Shown here piece by piece: positions 7,142-15,482 of a stretch of DNA of 64,000 nt (its first letter is position 1; each line of letters opens with the position of its first letter). This DNA comes from Aquificota bacterium (GTDB lineage: Bacteria > Thermosulfidibacterota > Thermosulfidibacteria > Thermosulfidibacterales > B14-G1). The stretch is from contig WFSL01000002.1 in the NCBI GenBank assembly GCA_015486015.1, positions 8,871 through 72,870 of the forward strand, written 5' to 3'. A program made the position numbers and the translations under genes. The notes beneath the pieces were generated by a model. It did not search any database. It was not told the DNA's origin and saw nothing but the letters and a program-made list of their open reading frames with translations.

Positions 7142-7510
7142 TCACTTGGGCCCTGGAAATTCTACCAAAATTGTTTCTCCCTTTTCCACCTTTATGTCAC
7201 CCCTGTAAAGCAAGAGCCCCCTTCCAAAGCAGTGAGAAAGGCGAAAGATCACACCCCTGTAATGCGTATGACCCACTGTAAACTCTGTCTGCTTCCCACT
7301 AAAGGCCTTGAGCATCTTTGAGAGCTCCGCCCTCTCATTTTCTCGGGCATGGTGAATCAACAACAAATGTGTCCCCTGAAGCCCACACCCTTTAACCACC
7401 TCAGCCGTCTCCATAACTTCACACTCAATGGCCTTTCCATCCCCCGACAGAGAAGGGGAAGACATAAACAAAAAGAGCAGTAACAATAGCAAAACACCGA
7501 GCCTCTTCAT
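7142..7510 (-). CDS. exported protein of unknown function
   Basis: 122 residues beginning with a clear Sec signal peptide: MKRLG, a run of leucines LLLLLLFLFM, then SSPSLSG with likely cleavage near residue 22. The mature part (about 100 residues) has three Cys (in IECEV, KGCGLQ, SHCFGRG) and several His (LLIHHARE, GHTHYRG). The clustered His and Cys could bind a metal, but I recognise no family. It stands alone between a TCTGGT tract and manC, 91 bases downstream of the latter on the same strand. Confidence 0.6.
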   Translation of the reverse strand: MKRLGVLLLLLLFLFMSSPSLSGDGKAIECEVMETAEVVKGCGLQGTHLLLIHHARENERAELSKMLKAFSGKQTEFTVGHTHYRGVIFRLSHCFGRGLLLYRGDIKVEKGETILVEFPGPK

Positions 7511-7601
7511 CCTTCAAACCTCCAATTTCACCCTATGGGTGTCTGATCTATCTGGTTTGTTCGGTGTGTCTCCAAGGCGGTCAAAGCCCGTTGGATCTGG
7601 C

Positions 7602-8984
7602 TTATCTACCATAGCGGTCCTCTACTCTCACGATATCATCTTCCCCAAGATAGTCTCCCACCTGGATCTCTATCACCTCTAAGGGCCCCATTCCAGGATT
7701 CTCTAAGCGATGGAGGGCATTTCGAGGGATGAAGACTGACTCATCTTCTTGAAGCAGCATCTTCCGGCTGTTTAAGGTCACCTTCGCAGTCCCCTTCACC
7801 ACCACCCAGTGCTCAGACCTGTAGGAATGTCTTTGAAGGCTCAAACACTCCCCCGGATTCACGCTGATCCGTTTCACCTTGTAACCACTGTTCTCCTGCA
7901 ATACTGTGTAACTCCCCCAGGGCTTTTGAACAGTGAGATGCACTGAAGCCTCCCTCCTGCCCAAGGAGCTGAGCCTCTTCACCACGTCCCTCACCTTCTG
8001 AGTGTGGCCCCTCTTGGAAACTAAGACGGCATCTTCGGTCTCCACCACTATGCAGTCCTCCAGCCCAACAGTAGAGACAAGCCTATCCCTGCCAATAACA
8101 ATGCTATTGACAGTGTCAACTGCGAGAACATCCCCTTGCACGATGTTGCCGTGCTCGTCCCCCTCTAAGAGCTCGTACAGGGAGTCCCATGAACCCACAT
8201 CGCTCCAGTGTAACTCAAGGATGAGGGTGACCACCTTCCTGCTCCTCTCCATAACAGCGTAGTCAATGGAGATGGAGGGAAGGGCACCGAAGTCCCTTAG
8301 CATCTCGCTGTAGGATAGTGCCATACCCCTCGCTATTTCCGGCTCGTACCTTGCGAGCTCCCCCATCATGGAGGAGATGTTGAAGAGGAACATACCAGAG
8401 TTCCAGCAATAGCCCCCATCCTTTATGTACCCTTGGGCGGCACGAAGGTCCGGCTTTTCGATGAACCCTTCAACATGGAATAGCCTTCCACCCCTGTAAA
8501 GAGGAGGACCTACCTTTATGTATCCGTATCCCGTCTCAGCACGAGTAGGCCTCACACCAAAGGTCACGATGTACCCATCACGGGCAGCCTCTGCTGCTGA
8601 GAGGACGCTTTCCACAAGCACATCCACCGGGTGGACCACATGGTCGGAGGGTGTAACAAAGACCACCTCATCCTCAGAGGCACCCATCTCCTCCAGGCAG
8701 TACTTCATGCCCAGTGCAATGGCAGGGCCAGTATTCCTGACCTCTGGCTCAAATACTATATGGCTCAGGCCGTAAGGGCTAAGCTCCCCCATTGTCTGGT
8801 ACCTAAAATCACTGTTGGCAAGCACAACTATCTCTTTTGGGGGAACCAGCTCCAAGAGTCTCTCCACTGCCTGACAAAGCAGGGATTTCTCGCTATTGAG
8901 TTTCAGGAACTGCTTTGGGAGGCAGTGCCTACTGAACGGCCAGAGCCTGGATCCGGATCCACCTGCCAAGAGTAGCGCTTTCAC
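7602..8984 (-). CDS. manC: mannose-1-phosphate guanylyltransferase / mannose-6-phosphate isomerase
   Basis: Bifunctional type II enzyme, 460 residues, making GDP-mannose for surface polysaccharide. Seen: nucleotidyltransferase signature LLLAGGSGSRLWPFSRHCLPKQF at the N-terminus (split here: LLLAGGSGSRLWP then FSRHCLPKQFLKL), FVTPSDHVV, the FIEKP block, and a C-terminal cupin domain of about 110 residues with QKPWGSY, GECLSLQRHSYRSEHW and FIPRNALHRLENP. Start GTG 8982-8984 overlaps the epimerase stop as GTGA, so the two are co-translated. Part of the NusG-like/epimerase/manC transcription unit. Confidence 0.95.
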   Translation of the reverse strand: MKALLLAGGSGSRLWPFSRHCLPKQFLKLNSEKSLLCQAVERLLELVPPKEIVVLANSDFRYQTMGELSPYGLSHIVFEPEVRNTGPAIALGMKYCLEEMGASEDEVVFVTPSDHVVHPVDVLVESVLSAAEAARDGYIVTFGVRPTRAETGYGYIKVGPPLYRGGRLFHVEGFIEKPDLRAAQGYIKDGGYCWNSGMFLFNISSMMGELARYEPEIARGMALSYSEMLRDFGALPSISIDYAVMERSRKVVTLILELHWSDVGSWDSLYELLEGDEHGNIVQGDVLAVDTVNSIVIGRDRLVSTVGLEDCIVVETEDAVLVSKRGHTQKVRDVVKRLSSLGRREASVHLTVQKPWGSYTVLQENSGYKVKRISVNPGECLSLQRHSYRSEHWVVVKGTAKVTLNSRKMLLQEDESVFIPRNALHRLENPGMGPLEVIEIQVGDYLGEDDIVRVEDRYGR

Positions 8985-10021
8985 CCTTCCTTCCCTCCTG
9001 AACCTTCATCTGTTTCTACCTCTCTCGCCCACTCCCTGTTTTTCCTATACCAGTTCACCAGATTCCTCATGCCCTCCTCAAAGGGCGTAGATGGGCTCCA
9101 ACCCAGAAGTTCCTTGGCCTTACCTATGTCCGCCCATGTTGCATGGACATCTGCCGGATGCATAGGGAGGAACTCTATGTTGGCCCTCTTGCTTGTCAGT
9201 TCTTCTACAAGCCTTATGGCATCCATAAGTACTACAGGGGTATCTGAACCCAAGTTAATGATTTCATAAACAGGGGATGGGGATGTCCTTTCTTCCATGT
9301 ACTTTACTGCGGCAATGGTGCCCCGGGCGATATCGTCTACATAGGTGAAATCCCTGGACTGGGTCCCGTCACCATAGACCAGAACAGGCTTGCCCTCCAT
9401 TATCCATTGCACGAACCTGAATAGGCTCATATCAGGCCTTCCAGCAGGCCCATAAACGGTGAAGTAACGGAGAACGGTGACATCAATACCATAAAGGTAG
9501 TGATACGTATAGCAAAGGGTTTCGGCAGCCTTCTTGGAGGCGGCATAGGGGGAAAGAGGTATACTTGTATCAGCATCCTCCCTGTATGGCATGGGGTTAT
9601 GTTTCCCGTATAGGGAAGAGGTGGAGGCAAGGATGAATCTCTTTGTGCCATGTTCTTTAGCGAGTTCCAGAAGATTAAGGGTGCCGGTAACATTGGCCTC
9701 ATAGTAAACCCAAGGGTTTTCCACGGACTGTCTCACTCCCGCCCGGGCGGCAAGGTTTATGATGGCATCAAACTGGGCGCTGAAGATCCCCCTTAGGGAA
9801 GAGAGATCTGAGATATCAATAGGGTAAAAGGTAAAGTTGGGACGCCCCATAAGTTTTTCCAGACGCCATTTTTTCAGTCTCACATCGTAGGCATCGTTCA
9901 TGTTGTCCACACCAATCACGGTATGCCCCTCTCCCAGGAGAAACTCCGCTACCTTGGAGGCAATAAACCCTGCAACCCCTGTCAGCAGATAAAAGGCCAT
10001 ACCCTGAGGTTTAAAAAACAT
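8981..10021 (-). CDS. NAD-dependent sugar-nucleotide epimerase (UDP-glucuronate 4-epimerase-like)
   Basis: Extended short-chain dehydrogenase, 346 residues. Seen: Rossmann loop TGVAGFIASKVAE, STSSLYG with the catalytic Ser, YAASKKAAE with the Tyr-x3-Lys pair, and RYFTVYGPAGRPDMS typical of UDP-glucuronate/galacturonate epimerases. It supplies an epimerised nucleotide sugar for capsule or O-antigen; the exact sugar is inferred. The start at 10021 gives a seven-residue extension before MAFYLLTG, whose ATG (10000) could be the true start; neither has a strong ribosome site. A 17-residue piece of a second copy survives at 585-635. Confidence 0.88.
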   Translation of the reverse strand: MFFKPQGMAFYLLTGVAGFIASKVAEFLLGEGHTVIGVDNMNDAYDVRLKKWRLEKLMGRPNFTFYPIDISDLSSLRGIFSAQFDAIINLAARAGVRQSVENPWVYYEANVTGTLNLLELAKEHGTKRFILASTSSLYGKHNPMPYREDADTSIPLSPYAASKKAAETLCYTYHYLYGIDVTVLRYFTVYGPAGRPDMSLFRFVQWIMEGKPVLVYGDGTQSRDFTYVDDIARGTIAAVKYMEERTSPSPVYEIINLGSDTPVVLMDAIRLVEELTSKRANIEFLPMHPADVHATWADIGKAKELLGWSPSTPFEEGMRNLVNWYRKNREWAREVETDEGSGGKEG

Positions 10022-10174
10022 GCTACCGCCATAAGCGCCCCTTTATAGCACGCCCCTTCATTACCACTATAAGTTTTGCAAACCTTAATGCCTTCAAAAA
10101 AGCTGCTGAATCTCTTTTTCACATATAGCGAGGGGCCTCAACCCCCGATCTTACCCTAACATGCATAATCTCTT

Positions 10175-10684
10175 TCATGGACTACCTACGAGATCGGGGG
10201 CAATCTCCACCTTGGCCTGGTAACGGATAGTGCTCAACAGGATCAAGACCCTCTCCTTGGGTTTAAGCTCCTCTAAGAAGATGCCCTCCAGGCCCTTCAA
10301 TGGCCCCTCCTGGATCACTACCTTCTCCCCACGGGCGAATTTCCGCGGTTGAAGGACCACGAAACCCTCCACCATCCTCGACCTTATCGCCTGTATTATG
10401 GCCTCATCTACTGCATATGGGCTTCCCACACTGTCTCCCACAATCCGCCTCACACCTCGGGTATACTTGATGGTGTGATAGTGCTCTTCAAGCTCAAAGC
10501 GGGAAAAGATATAGCAGGGGAAGAGCTCTTCCACTGCAGCCACATACCTTCCTTTAAGATACCTCTTTCTTCTGATTTTTGGATTGAATACCTCTAAACC
10601 CAAACGCCCCCGAAGCGCATCGCTCACTGCATCCTCTTTACCGGCCTTTGTATAGATGCAGTACCAATTTTTCATGATAATCAT
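10175..10684 (-). CDS. NusG/RfaH-like transcription elongation factor
   Basis: 169-residue NusG paralogue: NGN domain in the first ~105 residues (NWYCIYTKAGKEDAV, LFPCYIFSRFEL, IKYTRGVRRIVG) followed by a KOW domain (ARGEKVVIQEGPLKGLEGIF). Members of this RfaH/LoaP-like class stop polymerase from terminating early in long polysaccharide operons. It is the first gene of the unit leading into the epimerase and manC, with about 150 bases of untranslated leader in between. Start may be the internal MKNWYC at 10675. No perfect ops element was recognised. Operon-specific function is inferred from position. Confidence 0.85.
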   Translation of the reverse strand: MIIMKNWYCIYTKAGKEDAVSDALRGRLGLEVFNPKIRRKRYLKGRYVAAVEELFPCYIFSRFELEEHYHTIKYTRGVRRIVGDSVGSPYAVDEAIIQAIRSRMVEGFVVLQPRKFARGEKVVIQEGPLKGLEGIFLEELKPKERVLILLSTIRYQAKVEIAPDLVGSP

Positions 10685-10800
10685 TTAAAGGAAAAGAAGC
10701 CAAACAGTCAATCCCCCAAATTAAACAATTCTGTGCTGGGAGTTTGCATCGGCACCCTTAAGCAGCACCCCACACCTGGGTCGGGGAAACCCGGTAGAAT

Positions 10801-10888
10801 TGGTGCCCGGAGCGGGACTCGAACCCGCACGGGGAATGCCCCAGGGGATTTTAAGTCCCCTGCGTCTACCAGTTCCGCCATCCGGGCA
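10801..10888 (-). tRNA. tRNA-Leu(UAA)
   Basis: 88-base class II tRNA including an encoded CCA. Acceptor arms TGCCCGG / CCGGGCA pair fully, T-arm is GCGGGTTCGAGTCCCGC, the anticodon stem GGGGA/TCCCC encloses CTTAAAA giving anticodon TAA, and a long variable arm marks a leucine tRNA. Read on the minus strand, between the exopolysaccharide genes and the mla operon. The flanking 10689-10800 and 10889-11024 hold no recognisable gene; tRNA ends are common integration points, but no attachment repeat was seen. Confidence 0.95.
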
Positions 10889-11024
10889 AGGCGCTGCATA
10901 AGGGAATTTACCCCGGGGTCTCATGGAGTGCAAGCCTGCACAGCCGAAAGATCTTATGAAAAAGCAGCAAATAAAAGATCAGCAGAAGCGACTCAAGATG
11001 GAATGGTCCTAACACTCCCCGTCA

Positions 11025-11630
11025 TCACGCACCTTTCTTGAGCTTCTCTACCTTCTTCTGTAGGGTCTTTAGCATCTTATCAAAGGTGGAGTTCACCAGG
11101 ATGTTGTTTATCTGAACCCTATAGTTGTTCACCATACTCACGCCCTCAATGAGTATGTCATAGACCAGCCATTTGCCCTTCCTATTAATAAGGCGACACT
11201 CCATAGAGATGGGCTTCTCCTGGGTCTTGGTATAAACCTTTAGGAAGACCCTTGCGTACGGCTCATCTATCTCCTGTTTTCCATATACAATCTTCTCCCC
11301 TGAATACCTTTCAAACTTATCGGCATAGTTGGCCTTGACAAACTCCTTGAACAGCACCGTAAACCTCTCCCGCTGTTCTGGGGTGACGCGCCTCCATCTG
11401 ATAGCCAGCACCCTCTTGGCCACCTCGTGCCAGTCTACAGCACTATCCACAATCTTGAGGATCTTCTGGCTCCTCTCGTGGGGCTTGAGTTTGGGGTTTT
11501 TGAGAATAGCTAAGGACTGGTCAATTTCGCTCTTCACCTGATCCAGTGGAGAGAGGACCCCCGTAGCCCCAAATAATGGAATCGCCATACAAAGGGGAAA
11601 AATGAGCAAAAGCACCTTTATCACTTTCAT
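11025..11630 (-). CDS. mlaC: MlaC, periplasmic phospholipid carrier
   Basis: 201-residue Ttg2D/MlaC family protein that ferries phospholipid between the outer-membrane MlaA complex and the inner-membrane MlaFED transporter. Seen: a signal peptide (MKVIKVLLLIFPLCMAIPLFG), then the family blocks VDWHEVAKRVLAIRWR, FVKANYADKFERYSGEKI, and WLVYDILIEGVSMVNNYR. GGGGTG precedes the ATG by 5 bases. Last gene of the mlaE-F-D-A-C operon, 10 bases after mlaA. Confidence 0.93.
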   Translation of the reverse strand: MKVIKVLLLIFPLCMAIPLFGATGVLSPLDQVKSEIDQSLAILKNPKLKPHERSQKILKIVDSAVDWHEVAKRVLAIRWRRVTPEQRERFTVLFKEFVKANYADKFERYSGEKIVYGKQEIDEPYARVFLKVYTKTQEKPISMECRLINRKGKWLVYDILIEGVSMVNNYRVQINNILVNSTFDKMLKTLQKKVEKLKKGA

Positions 11631-11640
11631 CTCTTCACCC

Positions 11641-12486
11641 CTAATGTTTAATGAGTTGCCTTCTATACTGATAATAGGCGTTCCTCACGGCAATGTATGG
11701 ATCTATGGCCGACTTGATGAGGCCCTCATAGGTACCAATGGTGAGGGACGTCTCATTCACCTTGTTCAGGGCATACAAACCTAAGTAGGTCCATGTATTC
11801 AACAGATAGTAGAGGGGATCCATAAAGGTGTCTGCAATATAGCCCAAGGCATCCCTCACACAGGAGGGACCAAGGATAGGTATATCGATGTAGAATACCT
11901 CCTTGAGGCCATAGACGCCAAGGGTCTGTCCCGCGTCCTCGTCCACCTTTGCCAGGCCCATGTCGGTGGCGGGGTCCAGAAAGCCCGCTATCCCTACAGT
12001 GGAGTTGATGACAAAGCGGCACAGCACCGTTCCAGCCTTCTTCATCTTGAGCTGGAGGACTGAGTTGGCGAATCTGATAGGTGCATGAAGATTGGAGATG
12101 GCATGCCTCACCCCTATACGCACCTGCTCCGGAAGGATAAAGCCATAGAGCCTGGCTATGGGCTTGAGGGCGTCGAAATAGAGCCTGTTGTTTATCCAGA
12201 AGAACCCCCGGTTCAGTGGCTGAAAGGGGTCGGGCATAGTGCCTTGAATGGTCTTAGCCGGGGCCCCGGCCTCTTTGGCCTTCTCTTCCTCCCAGTATTG
12301 CGCCAGTTCCACCTTCTTATGATCCACCTTGTCCTTACATGGGCAAAACCCCTCTTCCTTAGGCAACACAAGTGGGATAGAGTCCGCAGAGGCCAAGAAT
12401 AGATGCGATGGTTCTCCTGCAAAGACCAACGAACCTGTAAAAAACAAAAGAAAAATCCACACCACGCTCGAAACGGGCCCTCTCAT
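11641..12486 (-). CDS. mlaA: MlaA/VacJ-family outer-membrane lipid removal protein
   Basis: VacJ family protein (about 281 residues) removing mislocalised phospholipid from the outer leaflet. Seen: DPFQPLNRGFFWINNRLYFDALKP, split family blocks including GIAGFLDPATDMGL, ETLGVYG-like QTLGVYGL, and GPSCVRDALGYIADTF. The start is set at ATG 12484-12486 because GGGGAGGG lies 8 bases upstream and a signal peptide (MRGPVSSVVWIFLLFFTGSL) begins there; a longer form from 12507 overlaps mlaD. No lipobox Cys follows the signal peptide, unlike the E. coli lipoprotein, and a Cys-x-Cys occurs only later (FCPCKDK). Confidence 0.9.
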   Translation of the reverse strand: MRGPVSSVVWIFLLFFTGSLVFAGEPSHLFLASADSIPLVLPKEEGFCPCKDKVDHKKVELAQYWEEEKAKEAGAPAKTIQGTMPDPFQPLNRGFFWINNRLYFDALKPIARLYGFILPEQVRIGVRHAISNLHAPIRFANSVLQLKMKKAGTVLCRFVINSTVGIAGFLDPATDMGLAKVDEDAGQTLGVYGLKEVFYIDIPILGPSCVRDALGYIADTFMDPLYYLLNTWTYLGLYALNKVNETSLTIGTYEGLIKSAIDPYIAVRNAYYQYRRQLIKH

Positions 12487-12503
12487 TTTTAGTACCCTCC
12501 CCT

Positions 12504-12956
12504 TCATTTTCCTGGGCTTCCATAGATAAGACGGCCAATAGCTTCGCTGAGGTCAAAAGGAGGCTGGGTCTCCCTGATGCGCCCACCGGGCTTAATCATC
12601 CGCTCCGACGCCCCTGGGGTGATAGAGACGTACTTCTCTCCGATGAGCCCTTTGGTTTTCACTGCCGCAATAGAGTCATCAGGCAGCTTCACATTGGAAT
12701 GAAGAGCGAAGGTGACCACAGCAGTGTAATCCTTTGGATCCAATTTGATGTCCTTCACCCTCCCTATCTCCACCCCCCCTATCTCCACGCTGGCCCCCTC
12801 TTTCAGTCCTCCAACGCTGGAGAACTTTGCATAGACCTCGTATCCCCTGTGGCCTATAACCTCCATCTTGCCCAACTTAATGGACAAGTAGGCCAAACAT
12901 ATTATCCCAATTAGAAAAAATACACCAACCGCCAGTTCCAAGTCAAACCTTTTCAT
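12504..12956 (-). CDS. mlaD: MlaD, MCE-domain substrate-binding subunit
   Basis: 150 residues: an N-terminal membrane anchor ([20 protein letters not shown]) and one MCE domain ([47 protein letters not shown]). It forms the hexameric periplasmic ring on the MlaFE transporter. Length is normal for single-MCE MlaD proteins. It overlaps mlaF by four bases (ATGA) and its stop overlaps the longer mlaA form. Confidence 0.93.
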   Translation of the reverse strand: MKRFDLELAVGVFFLIGIICLAYLSIKLGKMEVIGHRGYEVYAKFSSVGGLKEGASVEIGGVEIGRVKDIKLDPKDYTAVVTFALHSNVKLPDDSIAAVKTKGLIGEKYVSITPGASERMIKPGGRIRETQPPFDLSEAIGRLIYGSPGK

Positions 12957-13768
12957 CTCTCTTCTCCCGCATAACGCTGTCTCTCTTCCATAAATTCCTT
13001 TTCCAGCATGCCTATGATAGGGATGAAAGCCTCCTTCATATCCTCCCTGCCCCCTGTGATAAACTGTTGAACTATGGGGTGCGTGGAACGCATTATGTCT
13101 AAAGGGGTTCCAAAGGCCACTATCCTCCCTTCGTGGAGCATGGCCACCTTGTCCACCAAAAAAAAGATATCCGGTATCTCATGAGAGACCACAATTCCCG
13201 TGAAACAGACCCTTCGGTGGGTCTCCTTGATGAGTTCATTGATGGAGTGGGCTGTAATAGGGTCCAGCCCCGTTGTGGGCTCATCAAAGAGCATGATTTC
13301 AGGCGTAGTAACCATGCATCTGGCCAATGAGGCCCTCTTCTTCATGCCCCCACTGAGCTCCGCAGGGTACTTGTATTCCATCCCCTTTAACCCCACCTGC
13401 TCCAGCTCATAAAGAACCTTGTCCCTGATCTCGCTCTCCTTCGCCTTTGTCTTCTCCCTGAGGGGGAATGCCACATTATCGTAAAGGGTGAGAGAGTCGA
13501 ATAGGGCACCACCCTGGAAGAGGAAGCCCACCCTGCTCCTGAGCCTCTCCAGCTTTCTCCCCTTAGCGCTGGTAATATCCTCACCACCTATCAGCACCTT
13601 CCCCTTCTGTCCCTTCATAAGGGCCACGATGTGTTTTAAAAGAACACTTTTACCCACTCCGCTCTTCCCAATGAGGGCCAGGACCTCGCCCTTCTCTACC
13701 CTGAGCGAGACCCCATCCAGGACCTTCTGCCTGCCCAGGGTTGTATGGAGGTCAATCACCTGTATCAC
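12953..13768 (-). CDS. mlaF: MlaF, ABC transporter ATP-binding protein
   Basis: 271-residue ABC ATPase of the phospholipid transporter. Seen: Walker A GKSGVGKS near residue 37, Q-loop [12 protein letters not shown], signature [13 protein letters not shown], Walker [15 protein letters not shown], and the switch His in VVSHEIPD. Start GTG 13766-13768 has GGAGGG just upstream. It follows mlaE by 11 bases. No mlaB (STAS) gene is seen in the cluster. Confidence 0.95.
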   Translation of the reverse strand: MIQVIDLHTTLGRQKVLDGVSLRVEKGEVLALIGKSGVGKSVLLKHIVALMKGQKGKVLIGGEDITSAKGRKLERLRSRVGFLFQGGALFDSLTLYDNVAFPLREKTKAKESEIRDKVLYELEQVGLKGMEYKYPAELSGGMKKRASLARCMVTTPEIMLFDEPTTGLDPITAHSINELIKETHRRVCFTGIVVSHEIPDIFFLVDKVAMLHEGRIVAFGTPLDIMRSTHPIVQQFITGGREDMKEAFIPIIGMLEKEFMEERQRYAGEER

Positions 13769-13779
13769 CTGTCCCTCCT

Positions 13780-14559
13780 TCAGAAAAGCACAGATGTGAG
13801 TACATAGTCACAGACCAGGATGAGCACGCAAGATGCCACCACTGCCCTGGTGGTGGCCTTGCTCACCCCTTCGGCGCCATAGCCCGTGGTATAACCAAAG
13901 TAGCAGCATATCCAAGCCACCACCATACCAAAGGTGAGGGACTTGTAGATCCCGTGGAGTATCTCTGTCATGTCCACGTACCTGGGCATTTCCCCAAAGT
14001 AGGTGCCAGCGCTCACCCCCAGGAGCTTCACCCCCACCAGATACCCACCGTAAATACCCACCACGTCAAAGAGGGATGCCAACAGGGGAAAGGAGATCAC
14101 GGCCGCCAATAGGTTGGGGACTATGAGGTATCTGAAGGGGTTGAGACCCATCATCTCTAAGGCATCGATCTGCTCGGTGATGCGCATGATGCCTATCTCT
14201 GCCGTCAGGGCAGATCCAGCTCTGGCGGTGATCATGAAGGCGGATATCACAGGCCCCAGCTCCCTGATCATGGAGAGGGCAACGGCGGGGCCCAATAGGG
14301 CATCAGCGCCAAATCTCTCTAAGGCATAGTAGGACTCTAAGGTGAGGACCATCCCGGTAAAGGCCCCTGTGAGAGCGACTATGGTGATGGACTTTGTGCC
14401 AATGAAATCTATCTGGCGGATGAGGCGACTCACCTTCAGGGGGGGCACAAAGACCCAGAAGACGGCTGTGGCCAAAAAGAGCCCTACCCTTCCCAGGATC
14501 CTTACAGGGAGGAGGCCAAAGTAACCCAGCCGCCTCACCCCCACAAGGATTTGCTCCAT
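13780..14559 (-). CDS. mlaE: MlaE, ABC transporter permease
   Basis: 259-residue inner-membrane permease of the MlaFED complex. Several membrane helices and the family blocks GTKSITIVALTGAFTGMVL, RELGPVISAFMITARAGSA, ALEMMGLNPFRYLIVPN and KSLTFGMVVAWICCYFGY are visible. GGGGAG lies 4 bases before the ATG. First gene of the operon, divergent from hisF; the 137-base divergent region contains AT-rich -10-like sequences for both sides but no convincing full promoter. Confidence 0.93.
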   Translation of the reverse strand: MEQILVGVRRLGYFGLLPVRILGRVGLFLATAVFWVFVPPLKVSRLIRQIDFIGTKSITIVALTGAFTGMVLTLESYYALERFGADALLGPAVALSMIRELGPVISAFMITARAGSALTAEIGIMRITEQIDALEMMGLNPFRYLIVPNLLAAVISFPLLASLFDVVGIYGGYLVGVKLLGVSAGTYFGEMPRYVDMTEILHGIYKSLTFGMVVAWICCYFGYTTGYGAEGVSKATTRAVVASCVLILVCDYVLTSVLF

Positions 14560-14696
14560 CCCACTCCCCTGCTTAGATTTCGGAATATTCTGATCTCCTA
14601 ATATACTATATGGGTGGGATGGGCAAGGGGATTTGGACCTTGTTCACCCTCCGGTTTTCCGATAGGTATAAGACTGAAGGACCTTGGAGGTGGCCT

Positions 14697-15452
14697 TTGC
14701 TGGCAAAGAGGATCATTCCCTGTTTGGATGTGATGGAGGGGAGGGTAGTGAAGGGTGTAAACTTTGTGGGCCTGAGGGACGCCGGTGACCCATTGGAAAA
14801 CGCCCGGTTCTATGACGAAGAGCTGGCAGATGAGCTGGTATTCTTGGACATCACCGCCTCTTACGAGAAGCGTGACATCATGATAGAGGTGGTTAAGCGC
14901 ACTGCTGAGCAGGTCTTTATGCCTCTTACGGTGGGTGGAGGAATCAGGCAGATAGAGGATATCAGGGCCTTACTCGAGGCAGGTGCCGACAAGGTCTCCA
15001 TCAATACGGCTGCCGTCCAGAATCCCCAGTTGGTGGCAAGGGCCAGTAGGGCCTTCGGTTCCCAATGCATAGTGGTGGCCATTGATGCCAAAAGGGTCGA
15101 CGGCTCCTGGGAGGTCTATATCCATGGGGGGAGGACCCCAACAGGGGTAGATGCAGTAGAGTGGGCCAGGGAAGTGGAAGGGCTGGGGGCAGGGGAGATA
15201 CTCCTCACCAGTATGGACAAAGACGGCACAAAAGACGGCTACGACATCCCCCTCACCAGAACCATAGCCCAAGCAGTTTCCATCCCCGTCATTGCCTCTG
15301 GGGGAGCAGGGAATCCCCAGCACCTTTATGAAGGGCTGGTAGAAGGGATGGCAGATGCAGTGCTTGCAGCCTCCATCTTCCATTACAGGGAGTACTCTAT
15401 CCGGGAGGTGAAGGAGTATCTCAGAGATAGGGGCGTGGCAGTGAGGTTGTGA
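14697..15452 (+). CDS. hisF: imidazole glycerol phosphate synthase cyclase subunit HisF
   Basis: (beta/alpha)8 barrel that uses ammonia from HisH to form imidazole glycerol phosphate and AICAR. 251 residues, normal length. Catalytic Asp11 in RIIPCLDV and the second Asp in AIDAKRVDG are present, plus [31 protein letters not shown] and [10 protein letters not shown]. Start is TTG 14697-14699: GGAGG lies 6 bases upstream and the family begins just here; a frame upstream to 14610 has no homology. Its partner hisH is 36 kb away at 51 kb with hisB, so the his genes are split. First gene of a plus-strand run. Confidence 0.95.
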   Translation: MLAKRIIPCLDVMEGRVVKGVNFVGLRDAGDPLENARFYDEELADELVFLDITASYEKRDIMIEVVKRTAEQVFMPLTVGGGIRQIEDIRALLEAGADKVSINTAAVQNPQLVARASRAFGSQCIVVAIDAKRVDGSWEVYIHGGRTPTGVDAVEWAREVEGLGAGEILLTSMDKDGTKDGYDIPLTRTIAQAVSIPVIASGGAGNPQHLYEGLVEGMADAVLAASIFHYREYSIREVKEYLRDRGVAVRL

Positions 15453-15482
15453 GGAGGCCTGGGAATAGAATGGATCGCCAGG

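Noticed and set aside
10685-11024. Integration site or genomic island boundary at the tRNA-Leu gene.
   Set aside because: No integrase, no repeat of the tRNA 3' end and no sharp composition change was seen; the accessory stretch ends before it without such marks.
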